From: Erythroxylum novogranatense
Taxonomy: Eukaryota; Streptophyta; Magnoliopsida; Malpighiales; Erythroxylaceae
Direction of reading: 5' to 3'
DNA: 64,000 nucleotides
NCBI GenBank assembly: GCA_029891385.1
Contig: CM057235.1
Coordinates: 11,279,001-11,343,000, forward strand
Shown here: piece by piece, positions 34,784 through 46,509 of the stretch
Layout of the letters: the number at the start of each line of letters is the position of its first letter
How positions within the stretch are numbered: the stretch's first letter is position 1
Position numbers and translations under genes: made by a program
The notes under the pieces: model-generated
Database searches by the model: none
Told to the model about the DNA's origin: nothing
The model's input: the letters and a program-made list of their open reading frames with translations, nothing else

Positions 34784-35459
34784 TTGTAATAAATATTCAG
34801 TAAAGTGAAATTGAAAAGGTTATGAAAGTGAACTCTAACAAGAACTGCAACTTCATGACATTTTATATTGCAGATTCTGACTTTCTCGTTAATTAATTGA
34901 CAGGGGATCATAAGAGATAAAACCATGTTCATCATCTCTTCTTTCCAAATGGAACAGGAAGAATTGAAGTTCAGTGTTGGCATTACTTGTACAATTATTG
35001 TAGCACAAGCTTTTTCTTTTGCATTACTCCCCCCTTTACATAAACTAAACCCTCATAACTCTGTTATTGAGCACTAGACTTTATGCCCTATATTTTTAAA
35101 GTTACTTGGTGTTCATAATAATTTTAGCTAAGAACTCGGGCCTCTTTCTCTCCACACTATTCCCCTGCCTTTTACCCCAAAAAACCAAGAAGCATAGTGT
35201 TCAATTTTCAAGCCTCAGGATAATTTATCAAGAATGTAAGGATGCACCACATTGCACCCAATATGGAAACTAATAGGTTGTAATGGATATAATGAAATTA
35301 TAAGCATAAAGTAAAAGGATATTTTAACTAGATAATTTGATACGGTTATGTTTCGAAGAACAATGCACTTTATGCTAAAAATTTGTGAAAGTGGCTTAGA
35401 ATGTAACATATCCTCTGTAAAATGTAAACCATAAAATAGGTAGAACTTATATAACATAC

Positions 35460-35578
35460 CTCTCTCTCCATTTAAGAAGAGCTTCTAAGAGAGGGCTAGG
35501 AGTATGTCGAGCAACCATAGCCAGCGAATCCAGAACTTGTTCATAGGCAGGGTCTGATGGTCAAAGGTATTGACCATC
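35460..35578 (-). pseudogene. FURRY-like exon 2 with nonsense codon
   Basis: It is 119 bases in phase with exon 1 if it starts at GATGG. The preceding dinucleotide is AA. An in-frame TGA is the sixth codon (DGQYL-stop-PSDP). It ends AG before GTATGT, splitting a Ser codon completed by exon 3. Confidence 0.75.
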
Positions 35579-35755
35579 TTGAAAGTTAAACAATAGTTTT
35601 GGACCCAAGAAAAGTATAAGTTAGCCATTGGTAGAAGTTAGCATCTTGAATAGTAAAATGAAACACATCCGTCAAAAGAAAACTCAGAACACAAAAATAA
35701 ACAAGAAAAGGTGAGACAATTGGTTACATTTCAGGCTTAAGAATAGCGAAAAGAC

Positions 35756-35851
35756 CTGAGCTTGAGCAGTTTCAATTCTCCGCCGAGCAAGTGGGAGGAA
35801 TCGTTGCAGCAGCGCATCAACTATCAGTTTCGCAGCGCTTCCTGCCTTCAT
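35756..35851 (-). pseudogene. FURRY-like exon 1
   Basis: It has 32 codons from an ATG at 35851-35849 to CAG at 35758-35756, then GT. The frame is intact and well conserved. Confidence 0.75.
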
Positions 35852-36147
35852 CTTCTTGGAATGATCAAGCCCACCCTCTTACCAGATTAAACAAAAATCA
35901 AAATTAAATAAAACCCCTTCCAAGAAACCCTAAAAGGCTTAAGCAAGTTCACTAATTGGTAAAAAACTGCGAAATGGCAACATTGTGAATCAGAAAAGAG
36001 AAAGATAGTATCTTGATTGATTAATAAAAGATATGGTACAAAGAACCTTGAAAAAATAAAAATAAAAACCTAAAGCTCGAGCTTTTAGCAATGAACTGAT
36101 GGAGGTTTTGGTGTGGTGCGTGTAGCAGACAGGAAGGATCTTCGCCT

Positions 36148-36255
36148 CATCATCATCATCATACCTATAAGTCTCGCAGTACAGCAGGATCTAGGGGGTC
36201 TAATAGTACGCAGCCTTACCCCTATATAGTAGAGAGGCTGTTTCCGGTAGACCCA
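36148..36255 (-). mobile_element. Au-like SINE fragment, 5' truncated
   Basis: The minus strand reads GGAAACAGCCTCTCTAC, then GGGGTAAGGCTGCGTACTAT, then TAGACCCCC and a (ATG)n tail at 36148-36162. The GGAAACAGCCTCT and GTAAGGCTGCGTAC blocks are diagnostic of plant Au SINEs. The tRNA-like head with polymerase III boxes is missing. It lies about 300 bases upstream of the FURRY-like ATG. Confidence 0.8.
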
Positions 36256-37858
36256 AATGCAGATCTGAAAGGATAAAAATGATATAGGTTAAAAGAGTAA
36301 ATAAGCAAAAACTGGAAATAGTCTACAACATGCAAAATAATAAAACTAAAATTTAAAAATAAAAATAAATAAATAATAATATTATTAAATAAAAATAAAA
36401 CTACAAATACAAATGATTAAATAATAATAATAATATTAAACTACTAATAAAACTAATTATATTAACAATAATGAAGACAAGGCTAATAATAATAAATAAA
36501 TAAAAAGCATAGATATCTGATGATGCGGACTCCTCTTGAAGGTCAAGGCGATGCAGCTTGTCCTAAACAGCAACAATGTAGAAATAGTACAAAGATGGGG
36601 AAAACACTACTTGATGGCTGCTGTCACGTCTATAGAGCTGAGTCCCTGCATAGACAACTCTCTTCTAGACTCTAAGAATATCTCGCCTGGATTCTCTTCT
36701 GGACTCTTTACCTGCTTACACCAATAAAACCAAAGACAGACAGCATATCTTTCGACAAAGAATAATACCACTAGATAAGAAATATAAATTTTAGTTATTC
36801 TTTAAGAAAATTAAAGAACATGCTTCATTCATCTTTCCAATTTTAGGTTTCTTCAGACAAAGTCACGTCATGTTCCTGAACTCCGACGAATGATTCCTAC
36901 TAAAAACTTGTTTCTTCAAGTGACCTCAAAGTTCCTTTCAGACTTCAAGATCAAATCACATACCAAAAAAAATCTAAAATGCCAGACTTAACAAAATAAG
37001 TTGTAGTAGCTTATTACAGATTTTTCCGATTGTCACATTTCAAATAAAACTTACCAAACGATGATCTAGTGAACAATTTTGTCAGAAGCAACAACAGAAC
37101 ACACACACACACTCCCAATATATATATATATATACATATTATCAGATGATGATCGAGTTAGAGGTTTTGTGAGAAGCTAGAATAAAAGACACCATGCTTG
37201 GCCCAGTAACGATATCGTGACTCCCCGTCGTCCGAGGCCATGCAACGGTCATTAAAAACCATAAACCTTTGACTTCCACACCAAAAAAATGGACACCAGA
37301 GTACATGAAATCCATCGAGAACAACATTGACTCCAATAAGGTATCTGCAGATAAGCCATAGGAGGCCTTCCAACTAATGAGGTTTGAGAGTCGCCATTAG
37401 TTTACATGATACTTACCAACACAGTACGAGGATAATCTCAACCGATATCATCTGACCCTCATCACCACACAGATTATCAAACATGGCAAAGAAATAAATG
37501 AACTAAAAAAAGAACTTTAAGCTAAAATTATGAAAAAAAATAAAGAAAAAAAATCCTAAAATATCAACACCCACCAACGCATGACATAAACAAATTTGCT
37601 TAAAAGCATATTACATTATGGCTCATTTATCTAACCAAACTCAATAAACGGAGCAAGAACCCACAAAACCTATGAATCCCAGTATACACGATTAACAAAA
37701 ATTGTAACTTTGCACATCAATCAATCAATTTGTTTCTGCAAACATAACAAGCTGGATCCATGAGTATTTCTTAGCAATTAAGCACCAATTCTAAAGCTTG
37801 AGGAAAGAGCTCACACTTCAACCCATTTGATGATGATTCAGGAAAATGAAAAACAGAA
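36256..37858. other. AT-rich region without recognised genes
   Basis: It includes AAT/AAAT-rich simple sequence (36350-36510) and an (AC)n-(TA)n microsatellite (37098-37135). A minus-strand open stretch near 37158-37480 with a GT donor-like end was examined but not recognised. It may be promoter-side DNA of the FURRY-like locus. Confidence 0.5.
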
Positions 37859-37863
37859 GACTT

Positions 37864-38791
37864 TGTTGAGTCAAAATGACTTTACAAATATATGATTTTG
37901 ATGAATAACAAAGGAGTAAAAATAGACATAAAATAGAAAACAGACAGATGCAGAAATACAGATGCAGATTGAGAAATAGACGGAGAAGTAGAAAAAATAG
38001 ACGCAGACGCAGAAGCAAAATGAAAAGCAGATGCAGATGTAGACGCAGACGCAGAAACACAGACGCAAAAATACAGACGGAGAAAAGCAGACGCAGAATT
38101 CAAAAGAAGACGCAAGAATCAGCTCGAGTTAGTTACAGAACTCAACTGATTAACCGTTTTTTTCAAGATTCAAGAAACAAGATTCAAGAAGAAAGAATCA
38201 AGAAGCAGTTACAGACGAAGGCTATAAATATGAGTCGAAGTCGAAGATTGCAAAGTTAGAAAAAGCAAAAATTGAGCAAATTGATTTACATACGCGAACG
38301 AAAAAGCTTGTCTATAAGACAATTGTGCAAATTTGCTGAGAGCTAATTTTACTGTAACAGGTTTCAAATACTTTTGTAAGAAAGTAGTGCAGATAGCCTG
38401 CAGAGGCTAAGAGTGAAAGAATACTGAGTGTAGAGATCTGAAGAGGCGCGAAAAGAATACTTGAAAACGTTAAAGAGATAGTGAAATCTCATAAAGAACT
38501 CTGAGGACTGGACGTAGCCCACGGTTTGGGGTGAACCAGTATAAAATCACTGTGTCAACTTCTATCTACCCTATTTCTCTTTAAGTTCAAAGTTTTGTTA
38601 TTACTTAAATTCTGAAACAAGTTTTCAAAGTTTGTATTAATTCACATTTACTAAAGTTTTGGTAAAAGAAATTGTTTTTAAACAAAACTGTTCTGAAAGA
38701 GTTTTCAAAAAGGGGAATACACAATTCAACCCCCCTTCTCATGTATTCGTTATCATTTTATAAGCATTGTACTAACGTGTGATTTACTTCA
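37864..38791 (+). mobile_element. Solo LTR of a SIRE-type Ty1/copia element
   Basis: It starts TGTTGAGTCAAAATGAC with a TTTTGATGAATAACAAAG phrase typical of SIRE LTRs. It contains TATAAATA at 38223-38230 and an ACAATTCAACCCCCCTTCTC end region. It ends in CA at 38791, flanked by perfect GACTT duplications (37859-37863 and 38792-38796). It is 928 bases long and lacks any internal domain. Confidence 0.9.
37938..38115 (+). repeat. (CAGACG)n-like short tandem repeat in the SIRE LTR
   Basis: About 25 hexamer-like variants of AGACGC/AGATGC (with AGAAAT and AAAAGC spacers) stand 110-285 bases upstream of the LTR TATA box. The open frames on both strands here are low-complexity and not genes. Confidence 0.85.
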
Positions 38792-38796
38792 GACTT

Positions 38797-39679
38797 GTGG
38801 CCTCTAGTGATGAACTGAAATGCACTTGTTTGTTATAGCTGAGGAAGTTCCTTGACTTGGGTCTTGTGATATGAAGAAGAACAAGGGTTTTATGGGTTTT
38901 GTTTGTTAAATAGGAAAGTTCCTATGCTCGTAAGCACCCAACAAGCAAAAACAAATCCCAAAAGTTAAAGAAAGAAAATGGAACTTGTATTCAAATCACC
39001 AACAGTGTAAAACCCCACAAAACAAAAACGCATACCCAAGTAAAGCACAAAACAAAATGAAGAGTTGTCCTATGTTTCCCTTTTTCCTAAAAATCAAGAA
39101 AAAAAACACAAGAATTCCAAACAAGACCAAAAGGAGTTTCTGGATCTGAATCTATCCAGTTGGCTCTAGAGTCAAAAAGCTCAAAACTTTACACTTGAAA
39201 ACCATGCCTTCAAGCAACTACAAAGAGTAAGAGAGAGCACAGAGTAATTACCGATGACCACAAGGTGTTTGTCAGGTTTGGTGGAGCACTTCATACGACG
39301 AAGTAGCTCAGTAAAAGGATATGAATTAAAAAATAAATATACAAAATAAATATTAGAAAAAAAAATCTATCGATCTTTGCCCAAAGGATGAAGATGAATG
39401 TACCGATAGGTAGATTAATAACATAATAAGAATAGTAACACAGATTTAGAAAAAGAACATTTGGCAATCAACCCCTATTATAAGGCCTTCCTAGCTCCTA
39501 TATCAAATCCTAAAAACCAAGGAAACCCTATGCAACGTCATCAAATGTAGGATTGGGAATGGTAGAAAGGCTTTTATGTACTATAATAACTAGAGTAATA
39601 CTGCCCCCCTAATCCATTCACCATTCAGAGACTAACTACTTCAAGAATTCCCTATAAAGGTTAGAGCAGAAACTTGGAT
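38797..39679. other. Unassigned segment with one exon-like patch
   Basis: It is mostly AT-rich. On the minus strand, 39252-39320 reads FTELLRRMKCSTKPDKHLVV without a stop, followed by GGTAATTAC, a plausible splice donor. I do not recognise the protein. It could be a lost host exon or chance. Confidence 0.3.
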
Positions 39680-40195
39680 AAGGAGCATAAATGGGGAAAT
39701 TTTCCATTTGTTGTATCCTAAGCTATCCTTGGCTACAACCTCCAAACAGACACAGAACGTATTTACAAGAAAGTTAACCTCCTCAATATTCTAAGACAAT
39801 TACCTCCTATGTAAATTAGAGAAGGAGATCATTCCCCATATTTTATATGAATGTCAATGTTCAGTATGGGTTTGGGACGAAGTAGAAGAATTTATCCATA
39901 TGAGGAGAAGGCCTTTTGGTCTTCCCTCTATGGTGAATTGGCTAACAAGTTATAACACCAGTTCAACTATTATTGCATACTAGGGTACAAACATGTATAA
40001 ATTATGGGTGGAAAGAAATCATAGATGCTTTTAAAACAAGGAAAAATCTAGAGAGGAGTTATTAATAAAGATCAAACAGTGGTGTAGAGAACAACTAACC
40101 TATGGAAGAAACCCCATAAGCAAACTCCCACTAGTGCAAGGCTTGAGAAAAATCTCCATCGAATGCCCCAAAGTAAATGGGGTCTAATCAAGCTC
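39680..40195 (+). pseudogene. Plant LINE ORF2 C-terminal fragment (zf-RVT region)
   Basis: Broken plus frames show CKLEKEIIPHILYECQCSVW (39820-39870), matching the zinc-binding C-x2-C...H...C region after plant L1 reverse transcriptase. WDEVEEFIHMRRRPFG, then MYKLWVERNHRCF, then EELLIKIKQW follow. Frame changes are needed. The upstream reverse transcriptase is absent, as expected for a 5'-truncated LINE copy. Confidence 0.7.
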
Positions 40196-42729
40196 ACTCC
40201 CCAGTACCATTCAATCGCATCGTTGCTTCAAGAGAAGACAGTAATCGCCCCTATTCATGCTTTCTATAGTAAACTAATGTCTAATCCACATAACTTTTGT
40301 TAATTACTTGCATGTGTAAGTCTATAAGGGGTTGTTTGAGTACCTAGACTATCTGATTGTTTTCACTAGACATATGTGAGGTAGCCTAATCTCTTGGGCT
40401 AATTTTTGGTCCTGCTTATGTACTTATGTATCATATTCTTATGTTAATCTAAATCCCATTTAATTTTCCAAACAAAGCTACCTTAAAGAATAAATAAATC
40501 AAGCTACATTGATAAAACTTTCAAAATAAGTTTTGCACTAGATAAAAAAGTGTAAAAAAGGACTTGCATTGTAATCAGACCCCATTCATTTAGGAATTAT
40601 ATCTTCAAGCTAATTATTGTAGAACACGATTTTAAAAGGATAAAATTCAATTTCAGCATAAATCTTAGAAATTTGGTTCATTATGTAGGTGATCTCACTT
40701 AATCTTATTCAATATCGTAATCAAGTTATGCTGAAACTCAAATCTCTGTTTATATAAAGATAATGCAAACATAGAGGTAATCATATTAAATTATACATAA
40801 TAAGAAGCTTTCTATATATTATAACGTCCTTCAGTTTCATTATTTAAGGCGTCAATCTCAATGCAAGAGAAAGTTTTGAAACTTTGATTTTCTCTTATAG
40901 ACCTAAAGAACCAAAACATTTGAGTAGGCTTATGTAAACTTCAATAAACATCATATAGTATGACATATGGGAAACAAAGTTCTCAATTGTCCCCATTTAA
41001 ATAGTCATTTACCTACTTTGAGTACTTGGAATACACTCCACAAACTAGTTTCCCGCAATCGAATATGCTATAATAAGAAAATAATGATAAAAGATACAAA
41101 TTGCCCCCCTAATATTTCCTTAAAAAATTTTAGTTCCTACTCTTATGATGTCACGTTACACCTTAACATTTCTAAAATGATATTGGTAGCACTGTAAATC
41201 CCAACAGAATTGAGTTTTTGATACTTTCTAGCCATCAATTTAGCCTATATAATGTCACAAATAGGTCATTTTGACTTTGATCTAATGTGATCTTAAAAAT
41301 GATTTCTTTAAACATTGCCTAAATGTGTGATTTAATGTTTTAATCTTAATAAGCCTATATCATTACCACTATTACCATATTTGTACCCTATTTATAGTAT
41401 AATAAGTTCTATATTAATAACATTAGGGTGTAAACTGGTACCAGAGATAATGATAGGGGCTTACTTATATTTTTTGTGAAACATTGATATGAAAATCACT
41501 TATTTAGTTGAAATCAATCTATTGATACAAGAGAGATAATATACTTATTCAGGAGAACCTTTAAAGGTTCCCCGTCAATCACTTGTGATCCACTCATCTT
41601 GGATCTCAAACCCTAATCAAGAACTTATCTTAATAATTATTGACACCTAGAAGATTAACTTGATAGCTAATAGCCCTTGACCTTGAAGTTTTAGTGGAAC
41701 AATTTTTAAACAGATTCAAAGTACCAATCTTTGATATTTATGATGACTTTAAAATTCCTTTTTATCATATTCACATGCATAGATAAATTATAAACTTGTA
41801 TAACATGACTAATATAGTAAAGTAGAAGGCTTTCTTTCTAATGTTAACATAAGTTGTATGATCGTGGTTTCAAAAATGCACCCTACTTCAATATCAACAT
41901 TGCAACATCTCAACACTATATTCTATCACATTTTATGAAAAGTAAGTGTAGGCAAAAATATTCAGCCTACCTAATCCCCATCACACAAAGATTTGGAAGA
42001 ATAGTTTTTACACCTTATTTGAAGGGTGCGATGTCAACAATAGCTTTTACACCTTATTTATTCATCCAAGAAATTACCTATATCTAAAACATATTTTGAG
42101 AATTTGTTAATGTTAAAAGGAAACTAAATATGAGTGTGAGTTAATAAAGGCAAGCTGAAGAAAGAAAAAAAGTATGATTAAATGTTTTAAAATTTATGGT
42201 TTGACCAATAACTTAAAAATAAAATGTATAAAGATGCCTAAACTGTGCATAGGAATTTAAAAGCATAAAATTATGAATTTTGATTTTAAAAATAAATTTG
42301 ATTTATATAAAAATGAGATAAATTTTGATAAAGGGACATAAAGAATGCAAAGGCTTTTTATTTAAGAGGATAAAAGAATCTTGAGGAATTTTAAGAGAAT
42401 TTTTATGGGATTGACTACTTAAATTGAAAATAAAATGATTGAATTTATTCTTTGTTGGGCTAAATTGATAAAGAAAAGGAAAATAACTTAAATTCTTATT
42501 GTTTAAAAGGAGCGAGGTTTAAAACCATAGATTTAAAAGGCTTAAATCTAATTTGCTAAGGGCCTGAATCAAAGTGAAATGACAAGAGCAATATTTATAA
42601 AGAGTTTAAGAATCAAAACTTAAATAAAGGAAAAGAGATTAAAATGCAAACAATCCTAATGGGTTTGTAAGCTCATCTAAATTCCATAAATTAAGTTAGA
42701 TGAAAAAACAAAAAAAAAACATGGGCCAT
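40196..42729. other. AT-rich region, nothing recognised
   Basis: The first few hundred bases may be the LINE 3' untranslated tail. The remainder shows no domain, terminal repeat or RNA gene that I can support. Short open frames (for example 40967-41197 and 41854-42087) have AT-driven composition. Confidence 0.5.
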
Positions 42730-44077
42730 TGATGCCTATTAAAAGTTCATATTTTGTCCTTAGTATTTTACTATGTTTTTCATTTAAATTTATATGGTTT
42801 AGTTGGTTTATATCTTATTTTAGGTAAATATGGAAAAGTTGCGAGGAATGACATCGCTAACAAATTGACGATTTTATAAGTCAAAACATGAAAAATAAAC
42901 TAATTTTTGTTAAACATGACCTAATGCACGATCTTATGCTAATCCATGTTCTTCTAAAAAATTCAAATATGTAGAAAATTAGTTAGAGTAAAAGACAATG
43001 TAAAACATAGTTGATGATGTGGACATAGGCATATTAGTGTCTATTTCTACCAATAAAAACTATATAATGAATAACATAACATAAACAATCACTCTTATAT
43101 TAGAAGCAACGAGTGACATGATTTAGGATACAATTGTGTCTTAGAACATGTTTGCTAAATTTAGTATAAATGTATGTGTAAACCCTAATTTTAGGCGATT
43201 TTCGAATAATGGCTAGCAGCCATCTACCAAAGTAGAGTTTGAGAAAAAATATAAGAGCCACTTTGAATATAAAGAGATTGAAAGTCATTTCAAAGAAGTG
43301 ATTATCATTAGAAGAGCAAGATTTTCATTAGAGGATACCTTAATATGAGTTCTTCTTTCCTTTCAACTATTATTTACATTATTTCAAGGATGATTTTAGC
43401 TAATAACTTTTATATTTAAATTGGATGGAACCTAATAGATTTTTATACATTGCAAATAAGTTTTTCAATAAAGGTTTCTATATTTATAATTTATATATGT
43501 CAATCTTAATGATAATCATATAAAGAGATAACTTAGATTTGAATCAAATCTATATACGTATGTTAGACAAAAGAACCTATGTGGTGATTAACTTAGGCAT
43601 ACATATTATAAATAAAAAGGATCTAGATATATATCTGTATGACCCTTCCAATATTAGGGTGATTATAAGGTTTAAAAAAATTAGTGCATTTCAAGAGTAG
43701 TTAATGAAATAGATATATTAGTTAATCAATCTATGGGTAGTTGGCTATAAATCAATAAATGGCAGATCATCACACTAGTAAAACTCACCAATTCAAATAA
43801 TATAAGATGAAGTTAGGGGAATACTCCGATCAAGATATTCTCATTGATTATTATATGAGTGTTATATTGCCAATCCAAGTTAACTAATATTTGGTTTAAT
43901 TTTAATTAAATAAACCAAAACTTAGTTTAATTTTGATTAGATAATAATGTGAAGATTCAGTAATTATCATAGTCCTCCTAGGATCGACCCTATTACAACT
44001 TTATTAGTATAAAATGATAGGTCCACTTTCCTTAGATTTGTATTAAAATAATAGGACTATATAAAATTAGCTTATCT
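42730..44077 (+). repeat. Probable 5' LTR of the Athila/Tat element
   Basis: It starts TGATGCCTATTAAAAG (compare TGATATGTGCTTAATT of the solo LTR at 54624). Toward its end it carries the CTAGGATCGACCCTATTAC phrase (43977-43997) characteristic of these LTRs. The end is placed just before the primer site and is approximate. Confidence 0.55.
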
Positions 44078-44078
44078 A

Positions 44079-44104
44079 GTTTTAACATAATCGTCGGGAA
44101 TAGG
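44079..44104 (+). promoter_or_regulatory. Degenerate primer site of the Athila/Tat element
   Basis: TTTTAACATAATCGTCGGGA resembles the usual TTTTTGGCGCCGTTGTCGGG leader that follows Athila/Tat LTRs. The core GGCGCC is lost. Confidence 0.5.
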
Positions 44105-44379
44105 TATAATATTAAAGAGATGTAAGGATTGCTAATCTAATCATTTTCTTTATATTTTATTTAATTATTTAATTATATTATATATTTTTATATTCAAGTG
44201 TAAGTATGAGACTGTTAGTATGTGACTAGAAGAAACTCTTTGGAGTTTGTAAAAGAAGCTACAAAGATAGAGAAGATGCTTTCGCAAACATTTTAAAAAA
44301 CGTAGCAAAAGGTTTCTATAAAAAAAAATCAACACCAAAGTAAGATAGAGGACAAGAACACAAATATGTTAGAATATGT

Positions 44380-44557
44380 AAAACTATCATTAACGGGGAC
44401 ATAAATGAGCATATAAAGACTTTCGATGGCATTAAATAATTTTGAGATCAAACACAACATTGTATAGATATTGTATCAATTTGTGCAAATTAAAAGGTTT
44501 GCAGATGAACATCTTATTTCACATATTATCAATTTCTTAAAGATATGTGACACACTT
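44380..44557 (+). pseudogene. Athila/Tat gag, first piece
   Basis: Frames give AINNFEIKHNIV, LYQFVQIKRFADEHLISHII and NFLKICDTL, the conserved N-terminal gag block of Athila/Tat elements (consensus NFELK...HL..FLEICDT). It is cut at the DTL codons by the inserted LTR fragment. Confidence 0.75.
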
Positions 44558-45648
44558 TGTTGGACCCCAGTTTCGGAGCCCAACTCTTGTGGAATATCTT
44601 AAGACGTGAGCGTATTTCCTTGTAGGGTTATTTTAATGTAGTCTCCTCAACCATCATCCCACAAGGAGGAAACCCACACCAGTCAGAAAGCAAAATCAAA
44701 ATTTGACTTCTTCGGAAAAATTATAGCTCCATGTCTCTAGTTTATTTTTCAATAAGAATCATCTCATTCGAAGCTCTATAGCTCAAGATATGATTAAAAT
44801 ACTGAAGTATATTCAGTAAAATATCTAATTCATACTCTTACAATCAATTCCCTCACTTTGTTTCTATCCATCTTCTTTAATTCAACACCAAAGGCAATCA
44901 CTTTCTTTTCAGAGATATATTAATGTGTTAGGGATCCAATGCTTTAAGAATCAAGTCATTTGGAGGTCGAACGACAAAGTTATCTCTAAAAGAGTCAAAC
45001 ATGTTCAGAGTTGCGATCGCGAGGAACAAAGATGCTAGCTTGCAAGGAAGGCAGGTGCGATTGCCAGGAGGGAAGGTGCGATCGCAAGGGTACTTGGTGT
45101 GATTGCGAGGGTGTTTGGTGCGATCATGACCGAAGTTGTCCCACATATACATCCTCTACCACATCATTAACTTCAAATGATCATAACTTTCAACTCCGAT
45201 GTCTAAAAATTTCATACTATATACCGTTGGAAAGCGAGAAAGGCAAGTTACAAATTTCAAGAAAACACCTTTTCCTAATTCAGCATAGATTAAACAAGAT
45301 TTTCCCCCCTAAAGTCAGATCACAAAGTTTTCCCTTATGAAAAACTTGAAGGTACAATGTACAAAAATGGGAAGATCATGAGCAAACGAAATATATTTCA
45401 TTAATCTCAAAAGATAAGAGTTTTACAAAGCTTTAATGGAATTTGAAGCCACAATACGTCCTTGGTTTCATAATCCAAAATAAAAAATAACCAAAATATT
45501 CATGAGCCAATAAGAACTTGAAATGCTATTAAAGCCTTGGGTTTTACATAAACTACTTCAAAATACAAAAAGATGCAAATTTTGAGTGATGCCATGCCTC
45601 TTAGTTACTCGATCTCTTACACGTCGCCTAAAGATGGGACGGAAGGAT
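44558..45648 (-). repeat. Tekay-like LTR fragment inserted in the Athila/Tat gag
   Basis: It begins TGTTGGACCCCAGTTTC, like the solo LTR at 17194. It keeps the same landmarks in order, including GAGTGATGCCATGCC (45587) and the 'cgcctaaagatgggacgga' phrase (45626). It stops there, lacking the counterpart of about 1.7 kb and the GGGTCCAACA end. The target duplication is therefore not visible. Its palindrome cassette is at 45012-45130. Confidence 0.8.
45012..45130. repeat. GTGCGATCGCGAGGG palindromic minisatellite
   Basis: Five variants lie near 45012, 45055, 45076, 45098 and 45118, about 20-28 bases apart apart from the first gap. The copy at 45077-45086 is the perfect palindrome TGCGATCGCA. 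It is flanked by 'ttaagaatcaagtcatttgg' (left) and 'taccgttggaaagcgagaaa' (right). Confidence 0.9.
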
Positions 45649-46509
45649 AAGGTTAATAGAGCATTTGATGATGCCATCAGGTTAAGGTTGCTTCTAAAAT
45701 CATTATTGGATTGAGTTAAACAGTTGTTGAAGTCATATAATATAACTTTGATCACCATATGGGGTAATTTAATGGAGAAAATTTTGGTTAAGTACTTCCT
45801 AATAACAAAGATTGCTAAACTAAGGAATGATATCTTTCCTAAAGATAGTTGGATAATGGAACATTGTATGAGTCATAAAAGAGGTATAAAAACTTACTAA
45901 GGAGGTTTTCAAATCAAGAACTCCTAAAATGGTTGCAAGTATAGACTTTCTATGATATTATGGACTATACAACTAGAAAAATTGTAGATGTAACTGTTGG
46001 AGGAATCTTAAACAATAAGACTCTTGAAGCTTCCTTTAACTTAATTTAGAAGATGGCTTTAAAAAATTATCAATAGTAATTAAGCCAAGTTTTGGGACCA
46101 AGATCAACAAGTATTCATAATATGGATGTTGTCACTTCATTAGTAGTTGATGTATAAGACTTGTTAAAAAATTAATAGCCTAGGTGGGGCCATAAGACCA
46201 GATCAAATATTATGTTAGGAGCTATATGGCGGAGATTATATTGGCAATGAATGTCAAGTAGGTAGTCCCTATGTCAATTCTACTTAGCATGTAGACTATG
46301 TTGAGAATTACCAATGACAACAAAATTATCCATATGGTAACATATGCAATTAAAAATGGTGAAACCATTCACACTTTGGTTGGAGTAATCAAGGAGAATG
46401 AATTGCAAAAACATAAAGTAAATCCTCAAGATTTAACAATAAAAAGGTAAAATGATATAAGAAGTAGCGATTTAAGAAGTTGATTTAAGCTACTTTTAAG
46501 TGATTTAAG
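45649..46509 (+). pseudogene. Athila/Tat gag, second piece with zinc-knuckle relic
   Basis: The frame continues the first piece (NRAFDDAIRLRLLLKSL). It then shows ILVKYFLITKIAKLRNDI, NQELLKWLQV-like and GGILNNKTLEASF, and MALKNYQ. All of these are Athila/Tat gag blocks (ITTWEELAQKFL..., ..GGALMSKT.EEA..L). A decayed CCHC knuckle (GGDYIGNECQVGS) lies near 46220-46265, with a Cys and the His replaced. Stops occur throughout. Confidence 0.75.

Larger units (their letters stand above)
34738..35851 (-). pseudogene. FRY-like: FURRY/MOR2-like gene fragment, exons 1-3, inactivated
   Basis: Three minus-strand exons sum to exactly 87 codons. Exon 1 (35756-35851) starts at an ATG and reads MKAGSAAKLIVDALLQ... 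to ETAQAQ. Exon 2 (35460-35578) includes DPAYEQVLDSLAMVARH and LLEALLKWRE. Exon 3 (34738-34783) reads ESPKGANDASTFQRK. From memory this is the N terminus of the plant FURRY/cell-morphogenesis ARM-repeat protein (Arabidopsis At5g15680 family), a very large cytoplasmic scaffold. Splice donors are GT (at 35755-35754, 35459-35458 and 34737-34736). Both acceptors end in AA instead of AG, and codon 6 of exon 2 is TGA where Arg is expected. The remaining thousands of codons are absent. It is therefore a pseudogene, or at best a broken allele, with a Tekay element in or beyond intron 3. Confidence 0.75.

Noticed and set aside
34720..34983. An 87-codon single-exon protein on the minus strand
   Set aside because: Only the stretch ESPKGANDASTFQRK is conserved. 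It is exon 3 of the FURRY-like gene, and the rest of the open stretch is intron.
37142..37373. Possible minus-strand exons with a GTAAGT donor
   Set aside because: Two overlapping frames are open but neither resembles a known protein, and no matching acceptor or neighbouring exon was found.
37818..38259. Overlapping open frames on both strands near 38000
   Set aside because: They are produced by the CAGACG-like hexamer array in the SIRE LTR.
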